The notes below the pieces were generated by a model. It saw only the letters and a program-made list of their open reading frames with translations. It was not told the DNA's origin and ran no database searches. Shown in pieces: positions 34,159 to 45,768 of a DNA stretch of 64,000 nucleotides. Each line of letters opens with the position of its first letter. Position 1 is the stretch's first letter. The stretch is from NCBI GenBank assembly GCA_036172665.1, contig CM069870.1, positions 56,420,212 through 56,484,211 on the forward strand, given 5' to 3'. Origin of the DNA: Prosopocoilus inquinatus (taxonomy: Eukaryota; Arthropoda; Insecta; Coleoptera; Lucanidae). The translations under genes and the position numbers were made by a program.

Positions 34159-35164
34159 TCATTGTTTTTCGAAGTATTCGCCTTTGACGTCAATACACTT
34201 TTGCATACGCTGGAACAATTTCTAAAGCACGTTTTCCACTCTAAAGATGGTACCTCAAAAACAAGTGTCCGGAATGTTTCAACCGCTGCTTCAGCCGATG
34301 AAAATCGCTCATCACGCATTTTATTTTTGATATTTGGGAACAAAAAGAAATCATTAGGTGATAAATCAGGTGAATATGGACAATGAGTCATTAATTCAAC
34401 ATTTTTGTTGGACAAAATCAACTGTTTGACGGGCTGAGTGAGAGCTGGCGTTGTCACGATGGAGAATAATTCGTCGATTTCGATTGTTTCTTCTTATTTG
34501 ATCGATGACTTCCAGCAAACAAATTGTAGTATACCAATCAGCATTCACGGTTTATTGATTCTCTAAAGCCACGGTCGCTACATGTTCAGTTAAACCAAAG
34601 AAACAAGCAATCATTTGCTTCGCAGCACAGCGTGAACGGACAACTTTTGTTGGTTTTTGTTCATTTTGAAAAACCCAAAGGGTAGATTGTTGTTTATTTT
34701 CTAGTTCGTACGAATAGATCCACGTTTCGACACCAGTAACGATGTTATAAACTAAATTTGAACGACCTCCATTGAATTTCTTGAGCATTTCTTCGCACCA
34801 TTTGACACGACCCTGCTTTTGAGCTTCTGTTAAATTGTGTGGGCTCCAAGGATTGCAAAGCTTTCGTACGTTCAAATGATCATGCAAAATCTGGTGTATT
34901 GCTTCCATGTCAATGCGGAAGGATGCTTGAATCTCACGGTATGTCACATGTCGATCTCACTCAAGCATTTCCCGCACAGCATCTGTATTAGTGGCAACAA
35001 CAGATGTTAATGGACGACCTTCACGAAATTCGTCACTGAGAGAGGTACGTCCACGCTGGAATTCGGCAAACCAATTATAAACACTGCTCATCAATTATTG
35101 CTCAAATCTTCAATACTTTTCGGTAATCTTCGTGAATTTTAAACTTAAAATTCGTTTCCTCCAT
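34159..35164 (-). pseudogene. Inactivated mariner-type (DD34D) transposase
   Basis: The minus strand reads as a decayed mariner transposase. A start MEETNFKFK is followed by a deletion and stop. Then come helix-turn-helix parts (VYNWFAEFQRGR, RHVTYREIQASF), HNLTEAQKQGRVKWCEEML, the first catalytic block TGVETWIY, RIILHRDNASSH, and CPYSPDLSPNDFFLFP. The C-terminus is CIDVKGEYFEKQ then stop. HRD and the final PND are 34 residues apart, as in mariners. Damage: the first catalytic Asp is Val (34729-34731), a TGA stop at 34957-34959, and a frameshift in a poly-A run near 34408. Terminal inverted repeats were not found. It is an old relic. Confidence 0.88.
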
Positions 35165-35204
35165 TGTTTTTTGCTTTAACTTCTCATTTTTTTAGTTTTC
35201 ATTA

Positions 35205-35670
35205 CTCGTCAACTTGCCACTTGCCGACTCTTCCACTCGTCAATTCAACCACCCACTAAGTTAACCAATCCTCAACTCTCTCTGCTCGCCCCTCTCTACT
35301 CGCCAACTCGCAAACTTGCCGCTCGCCCAGTTGCCAATTTGTCGATAGGGCCACTCGTCCAATCAGCAATTCGCCCTCTCGACACTTCTACGCCCAATCG
35401 CCGATCCACCAACTAACTGTTCACCAATTCGCCACTCTCCCAATCTCTCACTCGGCACTCGCCCTATCGTTGCACTCCCAACCGTTACACACCCACTCGC
35501 AAACTCGGACAATCGCCAATTCTTCAATTTTCCACTCGCCAGTCATCAACTCGCCTAGTCGCCACTCGCCAAATCGCAAACTTTACACTCGCCACTCCGT
35601 AATTCGCCAACTCGCTCGATAGTTAACTCGCCCAATCACCAACTCGCCACTCGTAAACTTGAGTTTCCGT
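35205..35670. repeat. Degenerate minisatellite of about 8-base units, consensus near ACTCGCCA
   Basis: About 460 bases consist of repeated variants of ACTCGCCA / ACTCGCCC / AATCGCCA / ACTTGCCA. The unit length drifts between about 7 and 12. It begins right behind the 5' end of the mariner relic. The G+C and pyrimidine bias differs sharply from the surroundings. Confidence 0.85.
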
Positions 35671-35945
35671 AAACGCCTGCCGGTGGTTAAAATTGCCAAT
35701 TTGGCGATTTTAAATAGCTAAACTTCCCATAGTGGTCATTTTAAGAACCTAGAAGACGAGTAATGCACACCGCTCTCACCTGTATGGTGGTTAAAACCGC
35801 CAATTACAAATCAACAACTTTTTGTTTGACAGCTTCTTCAGGTTAACGGTAGAATAGAAAATAGAAATATTTGAATGTAACGACTTAAAAATTTAATAAT
35901 TTAAGTTAAATAAAACTTCAAGTGGAGGAGTTAAATGGATTAAAT

Positions 35946-36424
35946 GGTGTTATTGAGAAAGCAAATTTAAGGGACTGGAACTCTTTTAACTTTAACCGAC
36001 AGTTTTACAAAAATTATTTAATCACTGATTAATTCAACAGCGTGATTAAAGCCTGTGATTGGTTCGATGAAACAATATAATTAGTTGTTTCAAATGTATT
36101 AACTTCGTCCAATGACGTTCCTTAATCAGATAATCAGAGAATTAAATTAATCGCTGATTAACAGGTATTTTTTTTTGTGAAACCCACCGTTAATCTGAAA
36201 ATTTAAAGCATTAAAGCAAGAATGTCATATTAGACGATTGTTTAATTTTAAAGTTTAACGGTTGATTTCATAATAAGACTTTAAGTTTAAAGTTACTTTA
36301 ACCTACATTTGTTTCCCTATTCTTAAAGTCACTTTAAATTAAAGCTTCCTTAAAGTCTGATTATAAAAATGGCCATAAGTATTAAAGACTTGAAGTTCCT
36401 TAAATTTGCTTTCTGAATAGCACC
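35946..36424. mobile_element. MITE with GGTGTTATTGAGAAAGCAAA ends
   Basis: Left end GGTGTTATTGAGAAAGCAAA, inverted right end GGTGCTATTCAGAAAGCAAA, both followed by TTTAAGG-ACT. No coding capacity. It overlaps the left arm of the inverted repeat at 36285-36560, so one element may have inserted in another. Confidence 0.65.
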
Positions 36425-36560
36425 ATACACCGGGTGTCCTACAGAAAACGCCCCAGACCATAACTCCTTTATTTATGGCCGTTTTCATCATCAGACTTTA
36501 AGAAAGCTTTAATTCAAAGTCACTTTAAGAATAGGGAAACAAATGTATTTTTTTAGGTTA
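36285..36560. repeat. Imperfect inverted repeat with ACTTTAAGAATAGGGAAACA arms
   Basis: Left arm 36285-36375, right arm 36477-36560, spacer about 100 bases. Shared blocks are TGTTTCCCTATTCTTAAAGT and CTTAAAGTCTGAT/ATCAGACTTTAAG. It is probably a foldback MITE. The spacer contains CCGGGTGTCC, the end of the CAGGGTGTTCC family. Confidence 0.65.
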
Positions 36561-37129
36561 AGGTTAGGCTTTTAAATTTAAAGTCATATTATGAAAATGT
36601 TCGTTATTTATTAATTTTAAAAAACAAAAAGGCAAATGAAACTAAAAATACTATAAAATGTGGTCAACTAATTATTCTTTTTGGTTACCTTCCTGGTCAA
36701 ACGTCTATCAACTTTTATTTTTTAAATGGCTCTGTATATTTTTTATTATTGTAGCTGTTAGTTTCTAAATTCAATCATGTGCAACACTTCAAGTTTTGAC
36801 CAGTGAGTGTGGTAGAAAACACTAATGAAGAAATTAAAGTTAAGTGTGCAAATGTAAGTTGCTACAGCAAAAAAATTAAAAATCGAACTTTAAAAGAGTG
36901 ATGATGTGGACGTAAAATTGTCAAGTATAGTTCGTATTAGTAGATTGTACTATACCCGCCAAAAAAAATCTGGGAAAACTCTCTACATGCGTGCAACTCT
37001 CTACATGCATCTTGCCGTTTAGAACTTGTTTCTGTGGTAATGTAAAAACACGTCGTTATGTATATACTAGGACATATTACATGTCCCAGATTTTTTCGAC
37101 GGGCATAGTACAAGTATATCAACAAAAAA
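36561..37129. other. Intergenic DNA, nothing recognised
   Basis: A+T-rich, no supported gene. A small inverted pair around CCCGCCAAAAAAAATCTGGG (36955) and CCCAGATTTTTTCGACGGG (37083) marks a short foldback of about 150 bases. Confidence 0.45.
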
Positions 37130-37455
37130 TTTCTATTGTTCTATTTTGATTTTCTATTTTTACAGCATTTGTAATTTTCATTAGGTTATAACTCATTTTT
37201 TTTTATAGAACCTCATGTAACATTTTTTTCTGAGTACACTGATACCGAATACTCTTCATACTCCCTTTGAAAGTAATTTAAAATAGAACTTGTTTTAGTG
37301 AAATTTTACAATCCCTTCATCTCAAATGACTTTCAAAGAAAGTGTGACGTGTTTGGTATCAGCGTACTCAAAAAAAATGTTCTATTAAAAAAATAAGTTA
37401 CGACCTAATGAAAATTTCAAATGCTGTAAAAATGTTAAAAATCAAAATTCAATCA
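37130..37455. repeat. Large imperfect palindrome of about 320 bp
   Basis: TTTACAGCATTTGTAATTTT, CATTAGGTTATAACTCATTT and TGATACCGAATAC on the left pair with inverted counterparts on the right (GGTATCAGCGTACTC, AAGTTACGACCTAATG, AAATGCTGTAAAAATG). A related fragment is at 40985-41040. It is a foldback element without coding capacity. Confidence 0.75.
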
Positions 37456-37863
37456 AGGCAGTGATTTTCTCGAAACACAATATTTTGCTAAAGTAAGTAA
37501 GTAAGTAAATAATTTATTTCGTCCATTCGATCTTAGATAAGATATTGAACAGGTCATAGTACATATACAATTTTGTACACTCTATATATCTATATATATA
37601 TGTACACTCTAAATATCTGTTATTTATCAAGCGATTTTGTTTTTATTATATTCTCCATTAAATGAGATATTACAAGGGTTACCTTGCTATTTAAATTTTT
37701 AAAGTTGTGGTTGCTGTCGCTTAGGGGTGAGGGGTGGAAGCTTGAAAATTACATCTCCAAATGACAATTTAAATATAAAAATCGACCTGTCCGAGCGTTT
37801 TTCTGCAACATTTTTCTCAACCATTTCATAGAATTTATCCGTTACTTTTGGGAAACACTGTAC

Positions 37864-38037
37864 ATAGGTGTTCCATTTAAAATAAGAAAGTTGATATCAC
37901 TTCCGGCGAAGTACTGTGACGAATAGCAGTATGTCGAAAAATTCCAATTTTCGATTAATTTATTTTCTCCAAATTTCATGTAAATCGATTAATAAATAAA
38001 GATTCTAGAAGGGAGAACACATGGCATGGACACCCGG
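37864..38037. mobile_element. Short copy of the CAGGGTGTTCC / GGACACCCGG element
   Basis: Colinear with 836-1011: CATTTAAAATAAGAAAGTTG, CACTTCCGG, CGATTAATAAATAA, TCTAGAAGGG and GGACACCCGG in the same order, about 80% alike by eye. Confidence 0.7.
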
Positions 38038-38039
38038 AA

Positions 38040-39259
38040 TAGACCGTCTAGAAAGTATCAGGAATTTGGAAATTTTTGAGAATATTTTCCAATATATGGT
38101 TTTCCCAGCAGCCGAGGAGTGTGGTATTTTTGTCAAAATCATTTTTTCAAAGAATCAAATAAAAAAAGTGAGAACAAGCATTCTCAACAATTCTAACAAT
38201 TTTAAATAAACAAGGAGATTTGAGTAAATATGGCAAATTTAAGAGAAGAGAAAAAGTGGAGCATTTTTTCAACAGAGGGAATTAAAGAAGAAGTTTGATA
38301 AAAATGTTTCGACCAAAAGACGTAAGAAAAAAATAAAATAATAGTGACATTTTGTGCACAGATGAAGTGCCAGTTAGGGTCAAGTGGTGTAAAAATGAGA
38401 CACTTTTTAGAATTTTCAATTTTTTAATGTGTTAGAGTCCTTCAACGGAATTGATGAAATTTTTGTAAGAAGTAAATGAAGAAGAAAACTATTGACAACT
38501 TAAAAACATACAAAAAATACCTTTAAAAAGATGAAAATAAATAAAAACTGTGTCTCATATTTAACCCTGAAAAAGTCTAAAAATGATACATGCCAGGTTA
38601 CATATCAGGTTACATATCATAAAGTGCATGTATTAAGGGTCACTGTTTAATGTTAATCTTCAGTTAGCTTCTATCTATTCCTATGTAAAAAAAAAAAAAC
38701 TGAAGATTAAAGTGAAACTGTGATTGAGAAACCCGGCCTAACAGTCATGGGCGACCTCTAGTAAAATTTATAAAAAAAATTATTTAATAGAAAAATACCT
38801 ACAACAAATTAACACATAGATAAGTAAAATGATGCTGTCTTGGATAGAAACATTTATTATCTGCAAGCTAATAAATAAATAATAAACTATTTATAATAAG
38901 AAAACTATCGGCAGTATCGAATTATATTATTTTAGCAATTTTATTTGATGTCTCATTTTTCACCTGAATTTTGCGTGTTTCATTTTTACACCACTTGACA
39001 CTACACTCAAGCTATAGTGATTTGATTTCAAGTTTCCCGAACATTCAATATAATTTGTAGGATTAAACGGAAATTATATAAACAAGTAACTGAAACTGTC
39101 TTCTTTGTCTATTTTACATTTATTTAATAATGCCGTAATTCTGCTAATTAATTGTTAGAAGTCTAACTATCAGGCAGAACTTAGTCACGTGAAAAACAAT
39201 TAATTATGAAGACCCTTTTAACAATTTATATTGTATATTTTTTTATTGTGAAATCTAAC
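38040..39259. other. Intergenic DNA, no gene seen
   Basis: No supported gene. Two stretches (around 38375-38400 and 38970-39010) contain inverted versions of CAAGTGGTGTAAAAATGA, so this kilobase may be one element with terminal inverted repeats of about 30 bases (38363-39013). A smaller inverted pair around CTTCAGTTAGCTT / AACTGAAGATTAA lies at about 38650-38715. Confidence 0.4.
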
Positions 39260-39396
39260 GGCCGGTTGCACCAAACATGAGCTTAAATTTAAGTACTGCT
39301 TATAATGTGACATTTGAGGTTACACAACATTCAGTAAATCACATTCTAAGCGGTGCTTGAAGTTAAGCTGACCTTAAGTGTTTGGTGCAATTGACC
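39260..39396. mobile_element. Small foldback MITE with GGCCGGTTGCACCAAACA ends
   Basis: The left end and the inverted right end (GGTCAATTGCACCAAACACT) pair, and internal GCTTAAATTTAAGTAC and CTTGAAGTTAAGC blocks extend the pairing. Such TTGCACCAAAC foldbacks are common in insect genomes. Confidence 0.75.
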
Positions 39397-39716
39397 ATAA
39401 GTGTCAGTCGTTAAAGCCATGAAACGATTTTAAAGAAATTACTAGGACAATAAAAAAATTTAAACAGTGTTCGACATGAGGTGGCCCATTATTATATTAT
39501 ATCATGATTAAAATCGTCTAATTAAAGAGTTGTGATTAAAATAAAACAAGAAACGATACAGTTTTGTGTCACTTTTATGAGCAAGACAGTGACGAGCCAA
39601 CAATGTCGTGAAAAATAAACGTGTCACTCATTAAAATTGACATAAAGCTATACAATTTTAATCAGGAGATGAGAATACAGTCCGTTCTATTTAGAAGTTA
39701 GGGCCGATTCCGACGG

Positions 39717-39755
39717 GCCACTCTGTGGCGTCACCGAGAGGCGCCTCAGAGTGGC
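39717..39755. repeat. GC-rich hairpin
   Basis: GCCACTCTGTGGCG pairs with CGCCTCAGAGTGGC around a 10-base loop. Isolated in A+T-rich DNA. It may mark a transposon end (preceded by TAGGGCCGATTCCGACGGG). Confidence 0.7.
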
Positions 39756-40355
39756 GAGGAGTCGCTTTCTTGTTAAAACCCTGCGTTTCTAGAGTAACCA
39801 ATTATTTGCTAGGGAAGCAAAATATTTATAGCTCTTTTTTGAAATCTTGGTCCTTGATGTCCTCCGCATTCGATTAGTTTGATTCTTTTGTAATACCTGC
39901 GAATGTGGCATTTTCCTTAAGAGTAATTTTAGTTCGTAGTAACTTTTGTACAGTTTTAAACTTTCCTAGATATCGAAAGTGTCTAAACTATTCCGTCACG
40001 ATTCCAAGACTCAACGTTAATTTAATTTTATGCGTAATTGACTAACCTGATTGATAATGTCTAAATATTGTTGAATTTAAATGCGGTGAAAGTTGAAGCC
40101 CTATCAGCAGCTGTTTTTCTTACCAATTTGTGCTTGCAGATAAAAAGCGCACGAAATCAATTGTGTCCGTTGAATGCCCCTTATAATTCATTGAATTTTC
40201 ACAAAAAATCGATTAGGGGTGAAATACATTTTCTATTAATCTAAATTACGCAACAGGCACGCAAGTGTTTTTAAGAATTACCAAACCCTGACAAAAACAT
40301 AATAAAGGCATTGCATGAACGATGCTGCATTGTGGACGAAGAATTTACCTACAGT

Positions 40356-41360
40356 CAGTGTTGGAAAGTTTAAAACAAACTATTTAAAACATAGTGTTTA
40401 AAACATGTTTAAAACACCGAATTAAAAACATACCGTCTGTTTTAACAAAATGTTTTAAACATGTTTTTTTTGCTAATGTTTTAAATTCATTTTTTGTAAT
40501 TTTAAGCTAAAAAAGAACACTTCTGATATAAATGCTTTGTTTTAAACATGGTTTTTTGCTAATGTTTTAAAATATTTTTTTTTAGTTTTAAGCTCAAAAA
40601 GAACACTTTTGATGTGTTTTATATATTATTTTATATTTATAATGTTATCATTTTATTTGTCTTCATTGAATTTCTACCGTGTCCCAAGGCCGTACATTCG
40701 TCCTTCTAGAATTTAAGATTTGCTTAAAATTTGAAAACGATGAATTAAACAAAAATTTAATTTGAAATTTCAGACATATACCTACTGAACTTTTGGTTTC
40801 ACCGGAAGTAATATCAACTTTGTTATTTTTAATGGAACATCCTACATGTTTTTACATACTTGAAATTTTTGTTTTCCAGTCTTGAAAGCCACTAGTCATG
40901 TATTTTAGTTCTAATGCGATCAAGTAATTTGAAAAAAATACTTCTTTGGATTGTATTTGATTTTAGTTTTTATTGGAAATGTTTTTTTCAGTATCTTGAT
41001 ACCAAATACTTCATACTTTCTTTGAAAATCATTTAAAACACCGCGACCGTAGATCCTAAATAAAACAAGCTCTGCCTTAAATGATTTAAATTTTTATCAA
41101 AGTACATACATTATTTTTTTTAGAGATCGAATTTGAATAAATTCTTCGTATCTTTTTACACAAATATCAAATAATAATAATATCAACTTTTTATGTGAGC
41201 TGTAAGGGCAATTTAAACATTTAAACGTATTTTAAACAGTTGTTTTTTTTTGTTTAAAACATTTTTAATTTAGGGTTAATTTTAAACATGTTTTAAATAA
41301 AAACTGTTTAAAACAAAAAAAAGTTTTCTTTAAAAAAAGCAGTTTTTTTTTCCAACCCTG
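40356..41360. mobile_element. Non-autonomous hAT element with 8-bp target duplication CCTACAGT
   Basis: Ends CAGTGTTGGAAA and TTTCCAACCCTG, flanked by the exact direct repeat CCTACAGT (40348-40355 and 41361-41368), the hAT hallmark. Subterminal arrays of GTTTAAAACA/TGTTTTAAAC in both orientations fill both ends. The middle carries an inverted piece of the CAGGGTGTTCC family (40796-40848) and of the palindrome family seen at 37130. No transposase is left. Confidence 0.88.
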
Positions 41361-41370
41361 CCTACAGTAG

Positions 41371-41480
41371 GTTCGTTTATTGTGCTAGTTTGCACTCAAG
41401 AGTATTTTCATCTCGTTCTAACCTCATACATTAATAAGAGATGAAGATACTTTGAGTGAACACTAGTGCAACAAATGAAC
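41371..41480. repeat. Foldback hairpin element, same type as at 46334-46456
   Basis: GTTCGTTTATTGTGCTAGTT and TGCACTCAAGAGTATTTTCA pair with the inverted right half (GAGATGAAGATACTTTGAGT, CACTAGTGCAACAAATGAAC). It starts immediately after the target duplication of the preceding hAT element. Confidence 0.8.
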
Positions 41481-41879
41481 AGACTTCTAGTAAATATGGT
41501 TAGACCGAGTTATCAGAATCTGAGTCACTTGTGTTATAGACGTCCATTTGTGAGTACCTTAAATTTATAAGAATTTCAAACAGCACAAATTAACATATAA
41601 AAATACAAATGCTAAAAATTAAGAACACAATGAACACAATGAAAAAAAAAATGAAATTGATTATTTTGTTTCTTAACGAAATAGATCCTATATGACTCTT
41701 GAACTGCAGTAATTCTTAAATCATAAGGACATCATTGAATAATGAAAACCTTGGAAAATGTTTTGACCAATTAATACGTCGAAATACATTGTACATAAAT
41801 CCTATTCCACATAATGATTATGGTTATTTAAACAATGTGATTCATAAAGCATTACAACAATCCCACCTCTATTAAAGTT

Positions 41880-43930
41880 TTCTCTTTCAATATTTCATAC
41901 AGAATAAAACTTTCCCCATCTTACACAGAAAAATGATCTCTTTACATTTAAAAATATTCAAAATCTATGAACAAAAATATTTATTTATTCAAAGCAAAAT
42001 TGTCCAAAAATATATAAATAATGAAAATCAGTTAGGAAAAACATGGGAAGGAAAAACTATACAAAATGCACAAAGCAAAGCAATTTAATGCACATGATAA
42101 ACAAAGTTTAATACATAACCAGATAAAATCAACAGTCAATAACGAGTTGTGGATTCTAAAAATAAATTCAATCAATAAATTACGGCACAGAATAAAAGGA
42201 AATAATTTTTACCAACCATTTCATGTGTGTTCAAACTTTCTTCCTTGCTGAAACTATTTGTGCAAAGCAAACAGGAGAATGGTCTGTAACCCAAATGTAA
42301 TTTGGCAGGTTTTGTTAGCAGATCATCAGATGAAAATTGCTTTTCACAGTTGTCACATTTGAAACCCCACTTGTGAATTCTCTGTTTCTTAAGCACAGAT
42401 TTCGACAGGTGATGCTTACAGCAAACATCACACACAAAATCTCTCATCTAAAGCTGTTCTTTAATTTTTCTGGACCGCTTTAATTGTTATCAGGAAAGTT
42501 GTTCCTTAATATCTGAGAAAAGCATTTCTTTAATGACTGAGGAAGGTTATTCTTTAATTCTTGAGGAAGGTCATACCTTGATTATACAGGAATTTTCAGT
42601 CAAAGTTATACTGTTAGTATTAACAGAAACCTCTTTGTCTTGCAGCACATTTTCCATTTGTATCAAAGAAGAAGATAAAATGTCAACTGTACGATCTTCT
42701 CCAAGCAGCAATCCGTTAGTTTGTAATTGTTGCAGAAGATCTATTGGTTCAGTGACATTCACAGCTTCATCAGTTACCATAGCCTGATTGTCTGATTATA
42801 CCTATAATTAAAGAATTAAAAGCCAATCAATCGATCGATAATAAAAAAAAATGATTTGTATGTTATATAATTCAATTCAAAGGGTAGTTTGAGATTACAT
42901 TATTTTCTGTTAAATCTTCTGTGATAATGTTAGAAATATTTTCAACTTGTTCGTCCTCCTGACTTTTCATCAATATGGATTCTACAAGATTGCCAGCAGC
43001 TTTGATAGCCATCAAAGGTTTCACTTTTCTCACGGAGGTTCGCGGGGGTTCTCTAAAGTGACTGCCTTCGTGTTGCTTTCGATGCGAAAATGTTCGAAAT
43101 TTCAAACCACATAAACGACAAGGGTAAGGCTTAACACCTTCAAAAAAAATAAATTTCATAATGACGAAAAGAATACCGCTCTAAATTTACCCGTATGGAT
43201 GGACATGTGGGTTCTTAAACTTGCTTTGCAACTGTAATTTATATTACAAACTTCACATACAAAGTCTGTGCTACCTGCCGGATTGTGTGTTCTCATATGC
43301 GACTGCAAAGTAGATTTTAATGAAAAAGTTTTCTCACAGTTATCGCAAGCAAATGGTTTTTCTCCTGTATGTGTACGTACATGTCGTTTCTGTAAGTAAT
43401 TTAAATTACATTTTTTAGTAAATCAAAAGTAATTATTTATTACCAGATCTGATGGTCTGTTAAATACTTTAGGGCAATAGTTGCATGCATTTTTCAATTT
43501 TTTAATTTCTTTAGTCTCGTTAGGGGTGATGTTCTTTTTTGTTTTTTCACTCTCTCTAGATCTACAATACTTTGCACAGTTAGCACATAAGTTTCTACTG
43601 CTTTCATCATCATTTATGACTGTCGCAGGTATCTCACTGCTAATTTCAACTTGTGCAGTTTGTAGCTGAAAAGTATATAATTGTAATCGACTCTTGTCCA
43701 ATGAAATATGTAAGAAAATAGTTTTTAAACTTTAAATGGACACTGTAAAATCGTAAGGAACACTCAACGTTTCGCTATCGCTTGATAGCTTCGTCAGGAG
43801 ACGAGCGTTCCTTTCGATTTTAGTGTCTGTTTAAAATTTAAAAACTATTTTCTGAAAAACATAAATCAAATTTGTTTATTGGATCAGAACAAACTCTTTT
43901 TACCCGATTAAAATCAAATATTATTCCACT
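41880..43930 (-). pseudogene. Inverted partial copy of the zinc-finger gene at 49.9-56.2 kb (last five exons)
   Basis: The minus strand is colinear with 54.3-56.4 kb of the parent gene, introns, intronic hairpin and 3' UTR included, so it arose by DNA duplication, not by retrocopying. Exon 15 copy (43444-43665) has an in-frame 45-base loss that removes most of one finger. Exon 16 copy (about 43190-43388) is intact, with two full fingers (FACDNCEKTFSLKS; FVCEVCNINYSCKA) and the end of a third. Exon 17 copy starts GVKPYPCRLC. In exon 18 copy a TGA comes early (after ENSCIIKV, near 42570) and the last three fingers lose zinc ligands (KKHQRIH to [14 protein letters not shown] to LTKPAKLH; the final His pair is also changed). 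There are no upstream exons and no evident promoter. It is a pseudogene; a short transcript from exons 15-17 cannot be excluded. Confidence 0.9.
43738..43827. repeat. Foldback hairpin in pseudogene intron, hammerhead-like
   Basis: Outer arms AAAATCGTAAGGAACACTC and GAGCGTTCCTTTCGATTTT pair. Inside, on the minus strand, CTGACGA-A-GCTATC-AAGC-GATAGC-GAAAC follows the CUGANGA / stem / GAAA order. It lies in the same intron position as 54464-54554 in the parent gene, so it predates the duplication. Confidence 0.8.
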
Positions 43931-44653
43931 TCCAACTTGGTCCTCCATGTTCCAGCAGGGATACCACTTTAGTTTTCAGAAATGTAAAATGTACTAAAGC
44001 CGTCAGCAAAATTGTACTAGTCAGAACAAAATAGTACTAGATTTATTTAAAGTGGGAATATGAAGAAATAGAACTTATTTCTATTGTAATTAAGGTCTGT
44101 TTGTTATCCTGCACTAGCCTATTAGTAGTTATTACAACATTATACTTTATTCGTATAAATAAAATTTTAGCAATTAATAATAATGAATAATAATAATAAT
44201 GGTTTATTGACCACTGATTAGCAGTAAGTACAGTAAGAACACAAAATTGTGTAACTTAATATTATAGAAACATGTAATAATAATAAATGGTCAATAGGTT
44301 TCGGTTCAGTGGATTTTTAGAAAACCTACTGCTCTACCTCCGAAACCTTGAGAATTAAATTAAATTAAATTAAATCAAATTAAATTGAATTAAACTAAAT
44401 TAAATTAAATCAAAATAAATTTAAAAAAAACTTACATTAACAAAACTAAATTAAATCAATTACATTAAATTAAAATATATTAAATTTAATCAATCTAAAT
44501 AAAATCAAATTAAATTGATGACTGCGTCAAGTTTTCTGTTCTTCTCTAACTAATAGATTTGTCTTCTGTCCTCTAAATAAACATATTCTTGAGATGTTTT
44601 TTATTTTTATTTTTTGGTTTTACTGAAATAAGTAATAGCAAGCGTAAACTTGT
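43931..44653. other. Intergenic DNA with a pentanucleotide microsatellite
   Basis: 44354-44515 is an imperfect (AAATT)n tract. 44175-44290 (AATAATAATGGTTTATTGACC and following) looks like the 3' tail of a LINE on the minus strand. No gene. Confidence 0.55.
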
Positions 44654-44736
44654 ACATACAGCAGTGTTGTTAAATTACCGGTAATTTATTTTTAATATTA
44701 CCTTACCGGTAAAGTTACCGTAATATTACCAATTAC

Positions 44737-45768
44737 TAGAGATGGGATTCCACCCGGTGCAGTCGTTTGCACCGGTGGAATCACGGAATGCACTCACAAT
44801 GCACCCGGTGCATTGAATGCTTTGCTCGGTTGCCTACATTTACATAAGACATAAAGAATGCTTCAAAATGCCTCCAAGTACCCGATATTTTGTACGGACT
44901 ATGATTATGTCAAGCCAAACCGCCGAATTTCGACAAAGTTCACACTGGTTCGTTCTTTTTGCTTCTAATCAATGTTGCTAACCGCAAGATTATAGTCATA
45001 TTCGTACGATTATTTAGCAGTTGGTACGAGATATAATTTCAGCTTCAAAATCACATGCATAATTGGTTGCATTCAGCGGACGCTCAGTGGCTGAGTTCGC
45101 TGAGTTGCTTACGTAGCAATAGTGTTGTGAGTCGCTAAAATTACCACGTTACCTTACGGTAAATTTCCAATGTTACCGGTAAGGTAACATTCATTTGTTA
45201 CCGTTTCTTACTGTTTGTTACCTCTATCGTCAAGATAACGTAATTTCGAGTTGCACACTTGCAACATTCAAGTAAACCAAGGAAAGAAATGGTCAAGGCT
45301 AAAGATGGGATTCCACCTGGTGCAATCGTTTGCACCGGTGGAATCACGGAAAGCACCCACAATGCACCCGGTGCATTGGATGCTTTGCCCGTTACCTACA
45401 TTTACATACGTCACAAAAAATGCTTCAAAATGACTCCAAATACCCGATATTTTGTACGGTCTATCACTAGACAATTATTTTGTAACATTAATTTCAAAAA
45501 CTTAATCATTTTGTTCAGATTTTGAACTACAAAGCTTCCGTTAAACTTAAAAGTTTACTATTTAGCTATTCACCAGACTCTATGAAACATTAAACCTGTA
45601 AACCACCTGCGAACAATTAAATAACATCAAGAAAATATTATTTCTCGTTCGATTTGGGAGAGAAATTTAAATTTTTGAATGCACCCGGTACATTCATGTG
45701 TGCACCCTGGTGAATGCACCCATGTGGGTGCTTTCAATGCACCGAATTCATTCCATGGCCCATCTCTA
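44737..45768. mobile_element. Composite non-autonomous hAT (TAGAGATGGG family) nested in the previous element
   Basis: Ends TAGAGATGGG and CCCATCTCTA with exact 8-bp target duplication CCAATTAC (44729-44736, 45769-45776). The element head occurs twice (44737-44910 and again from 45300). Between the two heads lie a dispersed repeat (44911-45117) and an end fragment of a TTACCGGTAA element (45119-45299). The simplest history is recombination between two copies. Subterminal words GGTGCATTG/CAATGCACC recur. Confidence 0.82.
44911..45117. repeat. Dispersed repeat, copy 1 (second copy at 57251-57465)
   Basis: Colinear with 57251-57465 over about 200 bases: AAGCCAAACCGCCGAA, GGTTCGTTCTT, CTTCTAATCAATGTTGCTAA, TTTAGCAGTTGGTACGAG. 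Termini and type unknown. Confidence 0.75.

Noticed and set aside
35205..35670. CRISPR array
   Set aside because: Units are about 8 bases, degenerate and without spacers, in a eukaryotic context. It is a minisatellite.
43423..43701. Functional second zinc-finger gene
   Set aside because: Upstream exons are missing and the final exon has an early stop and lost zinc ligands. Best read as a pseudogene.
44354..44515. Possible origin or matrix-attachment sequence in the AAATT tract
   Set aside because: A simple pentanucleotide microsatellite explains it. Nothing in the sequence supports a function.
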